DNA from: Bilophila wadsworthia ATCC 49260
Lineage (GTDB): Bacteria > Desulfobacterota > Desulfovibrionia > Desulfovibrionales > Desulfovibrionaceae
Reading direction: 5' to 3'
Length of the DNA stretch: 64,000 bases
Assembly: GCF_000701705.1 (NCBI RefSeq)
Contig: NZ_JNJP01000012.1
Location: 8,418 to 72,417, forward strand
The notes under the pieces are model-generated. The model searched no databases, had not been told where the DNA came from, and was given only the letters and a program-made list of their open reading frames with translations. The position numbers and the translations under genes were made by a program. Below are positions 1 through 7,179 of the stretch, one piece after another (within the stretch, counting starts at the first letter, position 1; each line of letters starts with the position of its first letter).

Positions 1-652
1 GCGTTCGGTCATCGTAAGCAGTCGCCCCTCTTCGCGTGAGACAAGGGAACACATGCCGCGTTTTCCGTCCCTGCGAAGTATCCCTGCGCAAGCCTTGGGG
101 CTCAAAAAGTACCGCGACGGGAGGCCGCCAGTCTCCAAAATATCCGACAAGGAAGACTCGACGGCGACACTGGGGAACTCCGAAGAACTGAGCGTCCAGG
201 ATTCTGTAGGCAAGATGATACCCGCATTCAGCCAGCGCCTGGGCAAAGTAACCGAAGTCGATCCCGCCGTTCGTTGACAGGCATCCGGGAACGTTTTCCC
301 AAAAAATCCAGCGCGGTGTAATTTCACGAGCCAGGCGGATAAAGTCGAGGGCCAGTCCACTGCGCTCTCCGGAAAGTCCGGCTCTCTTTCCGGCGACGGA
401 GAAGTCCTGGCAGGGAGTCCCCCCGACCAGAAGGTCAACTGTTCCACGGTATTTTCTCCCGTCGATTTTTGTCATGTCACCGAGATTGGGCACGTCTGGG
501 TAGTGATGCGCAAGCACGGCACAAGGAAACCGTTCGACCTCTGAAAATGCGACTGGTTTCCATCCGAGCGGCCCCCACGCCACTGTCGCGGCTTCAATAC
601 CGGAACAAACTGAAAGATATCTCAATACTTCCCCCCACCGCGCGTTGTTCAT
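1..652 (-). CDS. dcm: Dcm-type cytosine-C5 DNA methyltransferase (C-terminus beyond left edge)
   Basis: Transfers a methyl group from SAM to cytosine C5; in a prophage it probably protects phage DNA from restriction. About 217 N-terminal residues are in view and the frame runs open off the left edge. Visible motifs are the SAM loop YLSVCSGIEAAT, the catalytic PCQ loop VGGTPCQDFSVAG, the ENV motif IFWENVPG and the QCRRRVF block. The start is uncertain: ATG at 652, or a TTG at 625 preceded by a run of G that gives the usual MRYLSVCSG beginning. It is the most distal gene seen in the leftward early cluster. Confidence 0.9.
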   Translation of the reverse strand, partial: MNNARWGEVLRYLSVCSGIEAATVAWGPLGWKPVAFSEVERFPCAVLAHHYPDVPNLGDMTKIDGRKYRGTVDLLVGGTPCQDFSVAGKRAGLSGERSGLALDFIRLAREITPRWIFWENVPGCLSTNGGIDFGYFAQALAECGYHLAYRILDAQFFGVPQCRRRVFLVGYFGDWRPPVAVLFEPQGLRRDTSQGRKTRHVFPCLTRRGATAYDDRT

Positions 653-715
653 GCAGCCACGCCCCTGCCGAAGATGTGGACGGACGAACGAACTCGTTAC
701 TCCCTCCCATTTGTA

Positions 716-802
716 TCACTCCCTTATGGGGCTAGTTGCCCAGATCAGCCAAAGAAAGAAGGCGACCCACATCCACGTGAGCCGCCTTTCCCATTTTGTC
801 AT
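716..802 (-). CDS. 28-residue membrane peptide
   Basis: Tiny ORF whose ATG overlaps the stop of the gene before it (ATGA), suggesting translational coupling. Residues 10-23 form one hydrophobic, Trp/Phe-rich helix (WMWVAFFLWLIWA) after a basic N-terminus. Function unknown; it could be a small phage inner-membrane protein. Support is the coupling and the single transmembrane helix only. Confidence 0.4.
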   Translation of the reverse strand: MTKWERRLTWMWVAFFLWLIWATSPIRE

Positions 803-999
803 TCCGCCTTTTCCGTCCATTTATCGCAGATTGCCAAAGTACCAGTCTTCCAGCCATTGAGCGTACAGCGGGAACCGTCAAAGTACGATGTACCGTAGTA
901 TCCCTTTTTCTCAATGCGCTCGACATGCTTGCAATTCGCGCAATTCTTTGTCGGCGCATGTTTCTGCCAGTTTACGCTATTTTTTGTGATTCTTGGCAT
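799..999 (-). CDS. 66-residue Cys-containing hypothetical protein
   Basis: Small basic protein, not recognised. It has a CxxC pair (NCANCKH) followed by two later cysteines, so a zinc knuckle is possible. I chose the ATG at 999, just after a GGGATG purine stretch; longer in-frame starts exist upstream. It lies downstream of the terminator at 1046-1072, so it either depends on read-through or has its own promoter. Its stop overlaps the start of the 28-residue peptide gene. Confidence 0.5.
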   Translation of the reverse strand: MPRITKNSVNWQKHAPTKNCANCKHVERIEKKGYYGTSYFDGSRCTLNGWKTGTLAICDKWTEKAE

Positions 1000-1045
1000 A
1001 TCATCCCGCGTGGTGACGGATGCGCGGCCCACGGTTTGGGGTATG

Positions 1046-1072
1046 AAAAGCCCCGCCGGGGGAGGGCGGGGC
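1046..1072 (-). terminator. Rho-independent terminator, leftward
   Basis: On the minus strand an 8-bp GC stem (GCCCCGCC/GGCGGGGC) is followed by TTTT. It closes the transcript that carries the DUF2303-like gene. Confidence 0.75.
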
Positions 1073-1080
1073 GTGGGGTG

Positions 1081-1845
1081 CTACGCGATGACCTTCACGC
1101 CTTCGGGCAGGTTTTCAATCAGCCATGTGCGGATATTGGCGATGGCTTCCAGCTTCCACGCGCCGCCGTCGCATTCGATGAGTTTGCAGGCCAGCGGGCT
1201 GGACTGGAGCCGGAACACGACCTTGTGCGCTGGCTGCGCGACTTCCGCAAAGGTGCTGAACGGGAAGATAACCGCAGGGGACGGTACGGGCACTTCGGCC
1301 TTACGGGCCGCGCCTTGGCGGATGGAAACCTCCTGCGACACGCCGTCGTCCTGTACGCGGACTTCCGAGGTGTCCACAAGATTGCCGCTGATCTTGATGA
1401 GCGCGTCGAGATCGTCCGAGGGGACAAAGCAGGACTGGAGATAGGGGACGAACTCATCAGGCGAGGTCCAGCTTCCAAAACGATGGGCAGGGACGACTGC
1501 CTCAGCTTGCATGTACGTGTTGCGCTGCTTCCAGCCCCCAAAGGGGATGGACATGACTTTCACGGTCGTCACATCGCAGACGTGGACAAGGAGCTTTCCG
1601 AGGTCCAGCCCGTCTGGGTTCTGGTTGAGGTAATCCACCACGGCCTGCAAGGTGCCAACGCTGAGCGTCTCCTGTCCCGGTTTATACAGGGGTTTCCAAG
1701 TGTCCCTCTGGTCAGGCTTGTAGAAACATAGCCCGTCTTCCGTGACGTGAACGGGGAGAGCGGCCTTGGCCTTGACGTCAAGGGATTCGAGTTCCCGGCC
1801 TACGCCGATGAGGTGCCTGTCAGCTTCGAGGCGGTTGATTTCCAT
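1081..1845 (-). CDS. DUF2303 (YfdQ-like) phage protein
   Basis: 254 residues. Length and the C-terminal block around GGAWKLEAIANIRTWL resemble the DUF2303/YfdQ family of phage early proteins, whose function is unknown. The middle carries SCFVPSDDLDALIKISGN and DDGVSQEVSIRQG blocks that I associate with that family. A strong ribosome site (AAAGGAGAATCAC) precedes the ATG, 15 nt after the upstream stop. Its place beside RecT and an exonuclease suggests a part in early DNA metabolism, which is inference. Confidence 0.6.
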   Translation of the reverse strand: MEINRLEADRHLIGVGRELESLDVKAKAALPVHVTEDGLCFYKPDQRDTWKPLYKPGQETLSVGTLQAVVDYLNQNPDGLDLGKLLVHVCDVTTVKVMSIPFGGWKQRNTYMQAEAVVPAHRFGSWTSPDEFVPYLQSCFVPSDDLDALIKISGNLVDTSEVRVQDDGVSQEVSIRQGAARKAEVPVPSPAVIFPFSTFAEVAQPAHKVVFRLQSSPLACKLIECDGGAWKLEAIANIRTWLIENLPEGVKVIA

Positions 1846-1860
1846 GTGATTCTCCTTTGG

Positions 1861-2265
1861 TTACTGGTTGATGGGATGTTCCTCAGCCTTCTTGAACGGG
1901 GTTACGTTCACGGTCACGCTGCCGTTCCCCCTGAGTTCAGAGGGCATGGTGCCGTCAAAGCGGTACTGGTCGGGGTGGTTGTCGGTGAAGGACTCGAACA
2001 GCATGGGCGCGCCGTCGAGCTTGTCGAGCACGACCGGGATGGTCTGCGGCTCCTGCGGCTGGAGGTTGGTCGTCACGACCGCCTTGGATGCGATCAGCGT
2101 CCGGCTCTCGTCGGGCTTGAATGTGATCTTGAGGGTGACGGTACGGGGCTTGTCCGGCGGTGTGTTCACGTCCGCGATGTTGTCCGCGACCTTGGCAAGC
2201 GCGATGTTGACGGCTTCGACCACGCCGCCGTTGTTCATGGTTCGCATGTCGAGAGGGCTGCTCAT
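1861..2265 (-). CDS. Hypothetical phage protein, 134 aa
   Basis: Not assigned to a family. Soluble, with a beta-rich middle (TVTLKITFKPDESRTLIAS) and no membrane segment. AAGGAGAAAGAACC before the ATG is a clear ribosome site, and the gene sits 15 nt upstream of the DUF2303-like gene, so the two are co-transcribed. A terminator-like hairpin separates it from recT. Confidence 0.75.
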   Translation of the reverse strand: MSSPLDMRTMNNGGVVEAVNIALAKVADNIADVNTPPDKPRTVTLKITFKPDESRTLIASKAVVTTNLQPQEPQTIPVVLDKLDGAPMLFESFTDNHPDQYRFDGTMPSELRGNGSVTVNVTPFKKAEEHPINQ

Positions 2266-2283
2266 GGTTCTTTCTCCTTATGG

Positions 2284-2313
2284 TAAAAGAAAGGCCCGGT
2301 GGTGAGCCGGGCC
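2284..2313 (-). terminator. Terminator-like hairpin between recT and the downstream pair
   Basis: GGCCCGG/CCGGGCC stem with a 7-nt loop, followed on the minus strand by TTTCTTTT. It probably attenuates leftward transcription after recT. Confidence 0.6.
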
Positions 2314-2320
2314 GGGGTGG

Positions 2321-3373
2321 TTATTCGGCCCACGCCGGGCATCCGGCGCGCTGTTCGCAGTCGGAGCACGTCCAGTCGCTGACCTGCGTTTCGGTTTTCG
2401 GACAGGTGATCATGTTGGCGGCGGGGGCGGGCTGCGCTTCCGGCTGCTCGGATACTTCCGGGACGTCCTGTTGCGCACCGTTCCGCATGGCTTCGGCGGC
2501 AAGTTGCTTGGCCTTTTCGCACTGCGCTGTGGTCCAGTTGCGGGCGTAGGCGTTCACCAGTTTTTCGACGTCCTCAAGAGGGTTGCCCGTGGCCAGCCAT
2601 GCGTCCGCGGCTTCTTTGCGTCGGGCTTCCATTTCGGCGTTGGTGGGGCGGCTACGCTTGGACGGGGTATCCCTGTCCTGCGCTTCTTCCTTCATTTCCT
2701 GCACGGATACGCGATATGTCCCGTCTTCGGCGGGTTCGAGATCATACGTGTCCTGCACTTCTTCGGCGGTCTTCAAGCCCATGGCGATTTCCGGGGCGTA
2801 GGCCCGGACGAACCACGACGCCGCCCGGTAACGGAGCATCAGTTCCGGCATGGACTGCCACTTGCTCCCGTTCTTGCCGTACCATCCTTCCTTTTTTGCC
2901 AGTCCGATAGTGATGAGCGGTCCAGCCAGCTTTTCCCCTGTGGCGAGTTCGGTAGCCACGGCGCGGCATCCCCATTCATCCTTGCCTTCTTCGCCCTGAA
3001 ATTCGTAGCGGATGGACGTAAACCGTCCGCACTGGTTGAGGGTGGCGATCAGGAATTGTGCGGACCATGCGGGACGCCCGTGGACTACGTAGATGTTTTG
3101 CATGACCATAAGCGGATTGGCTCTCATACGAATGGCCATATCCATAGCTATGGTGCAATTCCCGACAGCTTCGTCTTCAGTTCCACATCCCTTTGCTTGA
3201 CCTTTTTCGTTTACGTATGGTTTTCTGAATTGATCGGGGGTAATCGGGGACTTTGCAAACATTTTTGCCATCCGCTGCAAGGCTTCAAAGCCTGCAACCG
3301 TGTCGAAACCAACAGCAATGGCAGGAGAGGTTTCAGGTTGGCGAAGGGTGGCTAGAGTAGTTGTCTGGCTCAT
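2321..3373 (-). CDS. recT: RecT-family single-strand annealing protein
   Basis: Binds single-stranded DNA and pairs complementary strands in phage recombination, working with the exonuclease encoded just upstream. 350 residues; the core (about residues 20-230) has RecT-like blocks such as NPLMVMQNIYVVHGRPAWSA and a KEGWYGKNGSKWQSMP stretch. After a charged linker the C-terminus carries five cysteines (TCP...WTCSDCEQRAGCP), a possible zinc site not needed in all members. The gene starts 4 nt after the exonuclease stop, so the two are translated from one message. Confidence 0.85.
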   Translation of the reverse strand: MSQTTTLATLRQPETSPAIAVGFDTVAGFEALQRMAKMFAKSPITPDQFRKPYVNEKGQAKGCGTEDEAVGNCTIAMDMAIRMRANPLMVMQNIYVVHGRPAWSAQFLIATLNQCGRFTSIRYEFQGEEGKDEWGCRAVATELATGEKLAGPLITIGLAKKEGWYGKNGSKWQSMPELMLRYRAASWFVRAYAPEIAMGLKTAEEVQDTYDLEPAEDGTYRVSVQEMKEEAQDRDTPSKRSRPTNAEMEARRKEAADAWLATGNPLEDVEKLVNAYARNWTTAQCEKAKQLAAEAMRNGAQQDVPEVSEQPEAQPAPAANMITCPKTETQVSDWTCSDCEQRAGCPAWAE

Positions 3374-3376
3374 GGG

Positions 3377-4180
3377 TCATCGTCTCCATTTGCAGGTGTT
3401 GAAGATAGGGCAGTATTTTTCCCCGCACCCGTTGGAGCGGGGATTGCCGTAAAAGTTGCCGCTATGGATGAGGGTTGCGGCCATTTCGAGAAGACCGGGA
3501 AATTCTTCGTCGCCGATGAGGAGATCCCGCCCGCCGGAAATTGTCCCTGTGGCCACGCGCTGGCCCCTTTCCGTCTTGGCGACTTGCAGCCCGATGATCT
3601 GGGCCGGGGCTTCGATGCAAATGTCCGTGCTGTGCTCGGCCAGCAGTTCGTAGACGGCGAGTTGGGCGGCATGTCCCTGTGTCTTGCAGGTTCCGTCCGC
3701 GCCGACGGCGGATTTCCCGGTTTTGATGTCGGCAATCCCATAGCCGTCCTCCGTCCGCCTCACGCGGTCCACGGTTCCCGTTAGAGCGATGCCAAGATCC
3801 GCGATGTCCAGCCGTTCGCAGGTGGCCTCGACCGCCGCATAGGTTTGCCGGGGCGCGATGGTGGAGCAGTACAGGCGGTGCAGGGAGAGGGCGATACGCT
3901 CGGCTTCCGTGGGCTGGAGGTCGTCCCAAAGGACTTCTTCATCCGGCTTGTGGATGGCGTCTACAGCCGCGCCCGCCGCTTCGTCCGGGGTGATGCCCGT
4001 TCCGTTCATGCGCGAAGTGTCAAACAGCGCCGTGCTGGTGTGGACGGCGGTTCCGAGCCGTGCGGAACCGCTGGAAGGCGTCCGTAGTCCGCGGATGTTT
4101 TGGGCTTCCCATCGGGCCGGGCATTCAAACAGCCCGGCGAGGCTGGAAGCACGAATCAAAATCGGTTCCTTGATATTCAT
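3377..4180 (-). CDS. PD-(D/E)XK exonuclease, RecE/RecB-like
   Basis: Predicted 5'-3' exonuclease partner of RecT. 267 residues from the ATG at 4180, which overlaps the previous stop as ATGA and has an AGGCGGAAC ribosome site; the open frame extends upstream but without signals. Catalytic signature: TGTVDRVRR (Asp), IADIKTGK (D-x-K) and the following Gln-Tyr helix QLAVYELL. C-terminal cysteines (GCGEKYCPIFNTCKW) resemble the Fe-S ligands of the Cas4/AddB-type subgroup. Confidence 0.82.
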   Translation of the reverse strand: MNIKEPILIRASSLAGLFECPARWEAQNIRGLRTPSSGSARLGTAVHTSTALFDTSRMNGTGITPDEAAGAAVDAIHKPDEEVLWDDLQPTEAERIALSLHRLYCSTIAPRQTYAAVEATCERLDIADLGIALTGTVDRVRRTEDGYGIADIKTGKSAVGADGTCKTQGHAAQLAVYELLAEHSTDICIEAPAQIIGLQVAKTERGQRVATGTISGGRDLLIGDEEFPGLLEMAATLIHSGNFYGNPRSNGCGEKYCPIFNTCKWRR

Positions 4181-4317
4181 CGTTCCGCCTCCACGCTCAG
4201 GGGTGCCATGTTGTTGAAGAGTTTTTGGTCTTCCCATTCGAAATAGCCCACGAGCAGGAAGCAGAGGACGATCAGGGCGACGCGCCACGCGACGGGGTAT
4301 TGCTCTATCCACTTCAT
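4177..4317 (-). CDS. 46-residue single-pass membrane protein
   Basis: Small ORF coupled at both ends: its ATG overlaps the upstream stop and its TGA overlaps the exonuclease start. Residues 9-26 form one hydrophobic helix (VAWRVALIVLCFLLVGYF), followed by an acidic tail. Function unknown; the tight coupling argues that it is translated. Confidence 0.6.
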   Translation of the reverse strand: MKWIEQYPVAWRVALIVLCFLLVGYFEWEDQKLFNNMAPLSVEAER

Positions 4318-4607
4318 GCCGCGTCCCTCTTGCGTCCGGCTTCGACAACCGCGTCGAGTCTGGCGGATACGGCGTCAATGGCGACGTCGAGAAGTCCGCG
4401 GACTGTGGCGGGGTCGAACGTGACGATGTAGTCACGGATGCTTCCGTGAGCACAATGGGCGAGTTCGTTGCCATCGATGTCGTTCACGAACCCGAGGCCC
4501 TGCGGTTCAAAGATTGGAGTGATGCGGCAGGTCGCGGTGCGGAGATGCACCAGCCGGGAAAGTTCCGTTTCTAGCTCACGGGCGGTCATCCTGTTTAAAT
4601 GCTTCAT
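4314..4607 (-). CDS. Hypothetical phage protein, 97 aa
   Basis: Start chosen at 4607 because GGAGAGAGGAACC lies directly before it; the frame is open further upstream. Mostly alpha-helical, soluble, no recognised family. First gene of the coupled block that continues into the membrane peptide, exonuclease and recT. A terminator lies immediately upstream, so this block may have its own promoter in the 70-nt gap. Confidence 0.7.
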   Translation of the reverse strand: MKHLNRMTARELETELSRLVHLRTATCRITPIFEPQGLGFVNDIDGNELAHCAHGSIRDYIVTFDPATVRGLLDVAIDAVSARLDAVVEAGRKRDAA

Positions 4608-4655
4608 GGTTCCTCTCTCCTGCGTTGAAGTTCGGATTGGCGTCCCAATCCCGAT

Positions 4656-4680
4656 GAAAAAGCCCCGATTTCTCGGGGCT
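4656..4680 (-). terminator. Rho-independent terminator, leftward
   Basis: AGCCCCGA/TCGGGGCT stem, 4-nt loop, then TTTTTC on the minus strand. It ends the 96-residue gene transcript. Confidence 0.8.
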
Positions 4681-4689
4681 TCTACGGGG

Positions 4690-4980
4690 CTAGGCGACAG
4701 GAGTAGCCCGTTGGCGATGTTCGTTGCAGTATGCATAAATTGCCTTCTTACATGCAGCTTCTACGGATGCAGTGGCACACGACCGAGAAACGAGCTGAGC
4801 CTTTTCTGTCTCGTCAGTGATTTCGAATCGACTTACCTTGAGAAAGCCTTTGCGTCCCATATCGCAAGCGACATAGACGTTATATCCGGTACGTTGAGAC
4901 AGCTTGATTCCGTTGATCCGTGCCGCTTTAATGAAGACTTGGTATCCGTAACCAGTATCTCTGATTGCTGTAACTTCCAT
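4690..4980 (-). CDS. Hypothetical phage protein, 96 aa
   Basis: Preceded by GGAGGACAC and followed directly by a terminator. Basic, probably a mixed alpha/beta domain; no family recognised. One of three small early genes that each sit between terminators, an arrangement that suggests independently expressed accessory early proteins. Confidence 0.65.
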   Translation of the reverse strand: MEVTAIRDTGYGYQVFIKAARINGIKLSQRTGYNVYVACDMGRKGFLKVSRFEITDETEKAQLVSRSCATASVEAACKKAIYAYCNEHRQRATPVA

Positions 4981-5061
4981 GTGTCCTCCATAATTGAAAT
5001 ACGATTTGTCCCAATCCCGTTTCCTGCCCCGGATTCCGGGGCAAGTGCGGGGCTAGGCGCT

Positions 5062-5286
5062 TTACCAAGCGGGGTGCAGCGTTGCGGGGAAGTCGATGCC
5101 GGGGAGAACGCCGAAGTCTTCGCGTTCTGGCAAGACTGCGGGAATCTCGGAAATTCTCATGAGTATGGTCGAGGGCATACCCTCGCTGGCTACAGTCTCC
5201 GCGAAGTCTACCGCCTTCGTCTTCGTCTCGAACTCTTCAACTAATGGGCCGCTTTCCGAATGCGAAATTACGATGAACTGCATCAT
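5062..5286 (-). CDS. Hypothetical phage protein, 74 aa
   Basis: Begins with two adjacent ATG codons (5286, 5283); AGAGGAGA sits about 7 nt before the first, which decides the start against the longer frame. Sequence resembles a small ferredoxin-like fold (FIVISHS... FETKTKAVDFAETVAS), but no family is assigned. Terminators lie on both sides. Confidence 0.6.
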   Translation of the reverse strand: MMQFIVISHSESGPLVEEFETKTKAVDFAETVASEGMPSTILMRISEIPAVLPEREDFGVLPGIDFPATLHPAW

Positions 5287-5335
5287 GGACATTCTCCTCT
5301 GTTTTGAAATTCGTTCCGCAGTCCCGGAATCAATG

Positions 5336-5363
5336 AAAAAGCCCGGAGCATGTCCGGGCTTTT
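5336..5363. terminator. Bidirectional terminator
   Basis: AAAAAGCCCGGA/TCCGGGCTTTT, symmetric A- and T-runs on both sides of a strong GC stem. It separates the Panacea pair from the 74-residue gene. Confidence 0.8.
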
Positions 5364-5410
5364 CGATGGGGCTAGGCACGAAAAAAGGCGGCTCCGAAGA
5401 ACCGCCCTTG

Positions 5411-5758
5411 TTATCTATTACCATTTTTCTTAAAGAAATATGTGGTAGTTACACTCATTAAGAGTCCGACAATAATGGTGAGTGCTAATTCTTTGAGTTT
5501 GGTCAGTTCGTTCTCACAAAGCCAACGGCAAGAACTAGGTCCAATCAAATGCCACATATATACTAACACAACGGAAAAACTTCCAAAAGCGGAAACAATC
5601 AAAAACCCCACACGAACCCAGTAAAACCACACTTCTTCTTTGAAGTGCATAGACCGACGCTTTTTCCCGTACTCATCCGGATCCGCTGAACTATCAGCGG
5701 TTTTTTCTTGTGCGTAACAATTTTCGTCTGTTGTGAGAGGGTCTCGGATGTCATCCAT
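5411..5758 (-). CDS. Two-helix membrane protein, candidate PanT-type toxin
   Basis: 115 residues with a charged soluble N-terminus (about 1-40) and two hydrophobic segments: WVRVGFLIVSAFGSFSVVLV near residue 47 and LALTIIVGLLMSVTTTYFF near residue 90. Its start lies 8 nt inside the upstream Panacea-domain gene, the arrangement of a toxin-antitoxin operon. Panacea antitoxins are known to pair with many toxin classes, including membrane-damaging proteins. The toxin role here rests on that context, not on homology. Confidence 0.6.
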   Translation of the reverse strand: MDDIRDPLTTDENCYAQEKTADSSADPDEYGKKRRSMHFKEEVWFYWVRVGFLIVSAFGSFSVVLVYMWHLIGPSSCRWLCENELTKLKELALTIIVGLLMSVTTTYFFKKNGNR

Positions 5759-6224
5759 TCGCGGTAGCCTTGATCACATGTTCCTTGAAGTATTGTGCAA
5801 TTAGGTCATCTGGAATGAAGTTATTCATTCCCTTTCCTTCTCCATCAATACAGTTCACCACTGTATCCCAAGGTGAGCCCGGCTTATGGGTCCAATTAGA
5901 TAAGGCTACAGCAGTATACTTTCCAAAAACATCAATGACCTTGCTCAAAAAGTTCTTTAAATCGTCATCACAAGAGAAGTTAGGGCAATAATCTTCAAGA
6001 CTTCCCTTACCTTTGCTAATAAAGTTGAACACACGAGGATATACAGGGCCATACTGCCAGGCACGAGGATATTCGTCACAAAGACGTTCATTCCGGGAAG
6101 CAAGAACGCTTCCATAGCAACAATACAGAAGTTTTTGAATTTTTGTATTGTTGTAATAATATCCCTTTTCTCTGCAAAGTTGGGCAATGAAGGATGCAAC
6201 ATCAAGACTATTATATGGTGCCAT
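5751..6224 (-). CDS. Panacea (DUF4065/SocA-like) domain protein, candidate PanA antitoxin
   Basis: 157 residues. The N-terminus (DVASFIAQL..., KIQKLLYCCYGSVLAS) and the middle (YPRAWQYGPVYPRVF) match the Panacea/DUF4065 domain found in phage proteins and SocA/PanA antitoxins, which neutralise diverse toxins by direct binding. It has a good ribosome site (GGAGGAAAGGGAC) and a promoter-like element at 6302-6330. It overlaps the downstream two-helix membrane gene by 8 nt. A+T content is above that of flanking genes, consistent with an acquired moron. Confidence 0.85.
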   Translation of the reverse strand: MAPYNSLDVASFIAQLCREKGYYYNNTKIQKLLYCCYGSVLASRNERLCDEYPRAWQYGPVYPRVFNFISKGKGSLEDYCPNFSCDDDLKNFLSKVIDVFGKYTAVALSNWTHKPGSPWDTVVNCIDGEGKGMNNFIPDDLIAQYFKEHVIKATANG

Positions 6225-6301
6225 GTCCCTTTCCTCCTCCTTTGCAGACTCGACCTAACGGTCTGTTTCGAATCTGTTAAAATATTTTGATTGAGAAATG
6301 A

Positions 6302-6330
6302 AATATAACCTAATTTGTTGACTAGTGCAA
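6302..6330 (-). promoter_or_regulatory. Sigma70-like promoter for the Panacea pair
   Basis: On the minus strand TTGCAC, a 17-nt spacer, then TATATT, about 75 nt before the Panacea gene ribosome site. Confidence 0.55.
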
Positions 6331-6355
6331 TGAGATACCTAGGCTGTTTTTTTGT

Positions 6356-6386
6356 CAAAACCCGGCGGGGCCAATCCCCGCCGGGG
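6356..6386 (-). terminator. GC-rich hairpin, possible leftward terminator
   Basis: CCCGGCGGGG/CCCCGCCGGG stem with a 5-nt loop; on the minus strand TTTTG and then an A-run follow. The short T-tract makes termination plausible but unproven. Confidence 0.45.
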
Positions 6387-6389
6387 TGG

Positions 6390-6828
6390 AATTTTATCCA
6401 TGCGGAAACCCGGACGCATGGTTCGGCGCAACGCGCATTGTCGCTGCGCCTCTCATGCGGGGCGGTGAATTGTCAGAAAGTCAACTGACCGCCCGGATGT
6501 AGAAATTCGTATTTCATCACGTTTCACGGCCCGATCTTTGTGTCGTAACCGTGGGCCCTGTTGGTCGGCTCGGCCCCCGTCGCTTCGGTGCGCTTTGCGC
6601 TTCGGCCTTCTTTTCAGCCGTTTTTCCGTCCCGCCGTCCCTTTGCGGCCTGTCTTCACATCACCAGTCTCACGGGCCTCTTTCGAGCTTTCCGGGCGGCC
6701 TCTTGCTCCGCCCACCGTATCCGCTACGGCCTTCATGCCGCCCAAACCGGCTTCCTTCTCACGGGGCATTCTGGCTACTTTCCGGCTAGGTGCCTGGCGT
6801 GTTCGCCTTCCCCGTTCGTTGTGAAGAC
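6390..6828. other. Unassigned 440-bp stretch with a G+C-rich core
   Basis: No convincing gene. Around 6540-6800 all three plus-strand frames stay open in compositionally biased, low-stop sequence rich in Phe, Ser, Arg and Pro. On the minus strand a 51-codon ORF is possible (see 6614-6769). The block sits between A+T-rich regulatory DNA on both sides. Confidence 0.4.
6614..6769 (-). CDS. Doubtful 51-residue Gly/Lys/Arg-rich ORF
   Basis: ATG at 6769 with only a weak GGAAAG upstream. The product is polar and basic (ends KTGRKGTAGRKNG) and could be disordered. It lies in the leftward transcription direction of its neighbours, which is the only reason to list it ahead of the plus-strand frames. 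Confidence 0.2.
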   Translation of the reverse strand: MPREKEAGLGGMKAVADTVGGARGRPESSKEARETGDVKTGRKGTAGRKNG

Positions 6829-6880
6829 AATATATACGTATGCGAATTTTACGTCAATAAAAATTTCATATATGTATATA
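6829..6880. promoter_or_regulatory. A+T-rich operator-like region resembling the prophage 1 CI/Cro operator
   Basis: Contains ATATATACGTATGCG and CATATATGTATATA, which resemble ATAGATACGTATATGTATATA between the repressor and cro genes (8848-8870). Likely a second operator/promoter of the same repressor, controlling leftward early transcription. Confidence 0.4.
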
Positions 6881-6886
6881 TTGAAT

Positions 6887-6921
6887 CAAAAAATACCGCC
6901 GACACCACGAAGGCTCGGCGG
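6887..6921 (-). terminator. Rho-independent terminator, leftward (distal of a tandem pair)
   Basis: CCGCCGA/TCGGCGG stem, then TATTTTTTG on the minus strand. Confidence 0.7.
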
Positions 6922-6939
6922 TCACGCCCCATAGGGCAC

Positions 6940-6964
6940 AAAAAAGCCCCTCACGAGGAGGGGC
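6940..6964 (-). terminator. Rho-independent terminator, leftward (proximal of a tandem pair)
   Basis: GCCCCTC/GAGGGGC stem followed by TTTTTT on the minus strand, 15 nt after the 66-residue gene. With the next hairpin it tightly closes the protease module. Confidence 0.8.
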
Positions 6965-6978
6965 AAAGGGAGGCTCCG

Positions 6979-7179
6979 TTAAGGTACTAATGGATTAATA
7001 TTCATATTAGATAGTTCGGTGATATTTTTATTTGTAAAATCAACTTGTTGAATAGGGTTTGTCTTGATGCCCATATTTTTTAAAATTAACATCATTTCAT
7101 GATGATGTTTCAATGCTGGATTGTTTTCTATATTTTTAAGTAATAATGACATTTTATAATGCTTTTTGTCGATTTTCAT
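6979..7179 (-). CDS. Small partner protein of the Clp/SppA-like protease, 66 aa
   Basis: A+T-rich gene starting inside the stop region of the protease gene (TAATG overlap). Lys/Asn/Ile-rich, helical, no recognised domain; repeated M/L-K-N-M/I motifs (LLKNIENN, LILKNMGIK). The strict coupling and shared base composition indicate a two-gene module. It could be a substrate, adaptor or inhibitor of the protease, none of which can be told from sequence. Confidence 0.65.
   Translation of the reverse strand: MKIDKKHYKMSLLLKNIENNPALKHHHEMMLILKNMGIKTNPIQQVDFTNKNITELSNMNINPLVP

Noticed and set aside
796..1731. A 311-codon plus-strand frame
   Set aside because: Shadow of the DUF2303-like and Cys-containing genes on the minus strand, which have ribosome sites and a terminator in the right direction.
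6538..6934. Three overlapping plus-strand ORFs of 83-127 codons
   Set aside because: Biased composition with all frames open at once, no ribosome sites, and running against the terminators at 6887-6964; kept only as an unassigned region.
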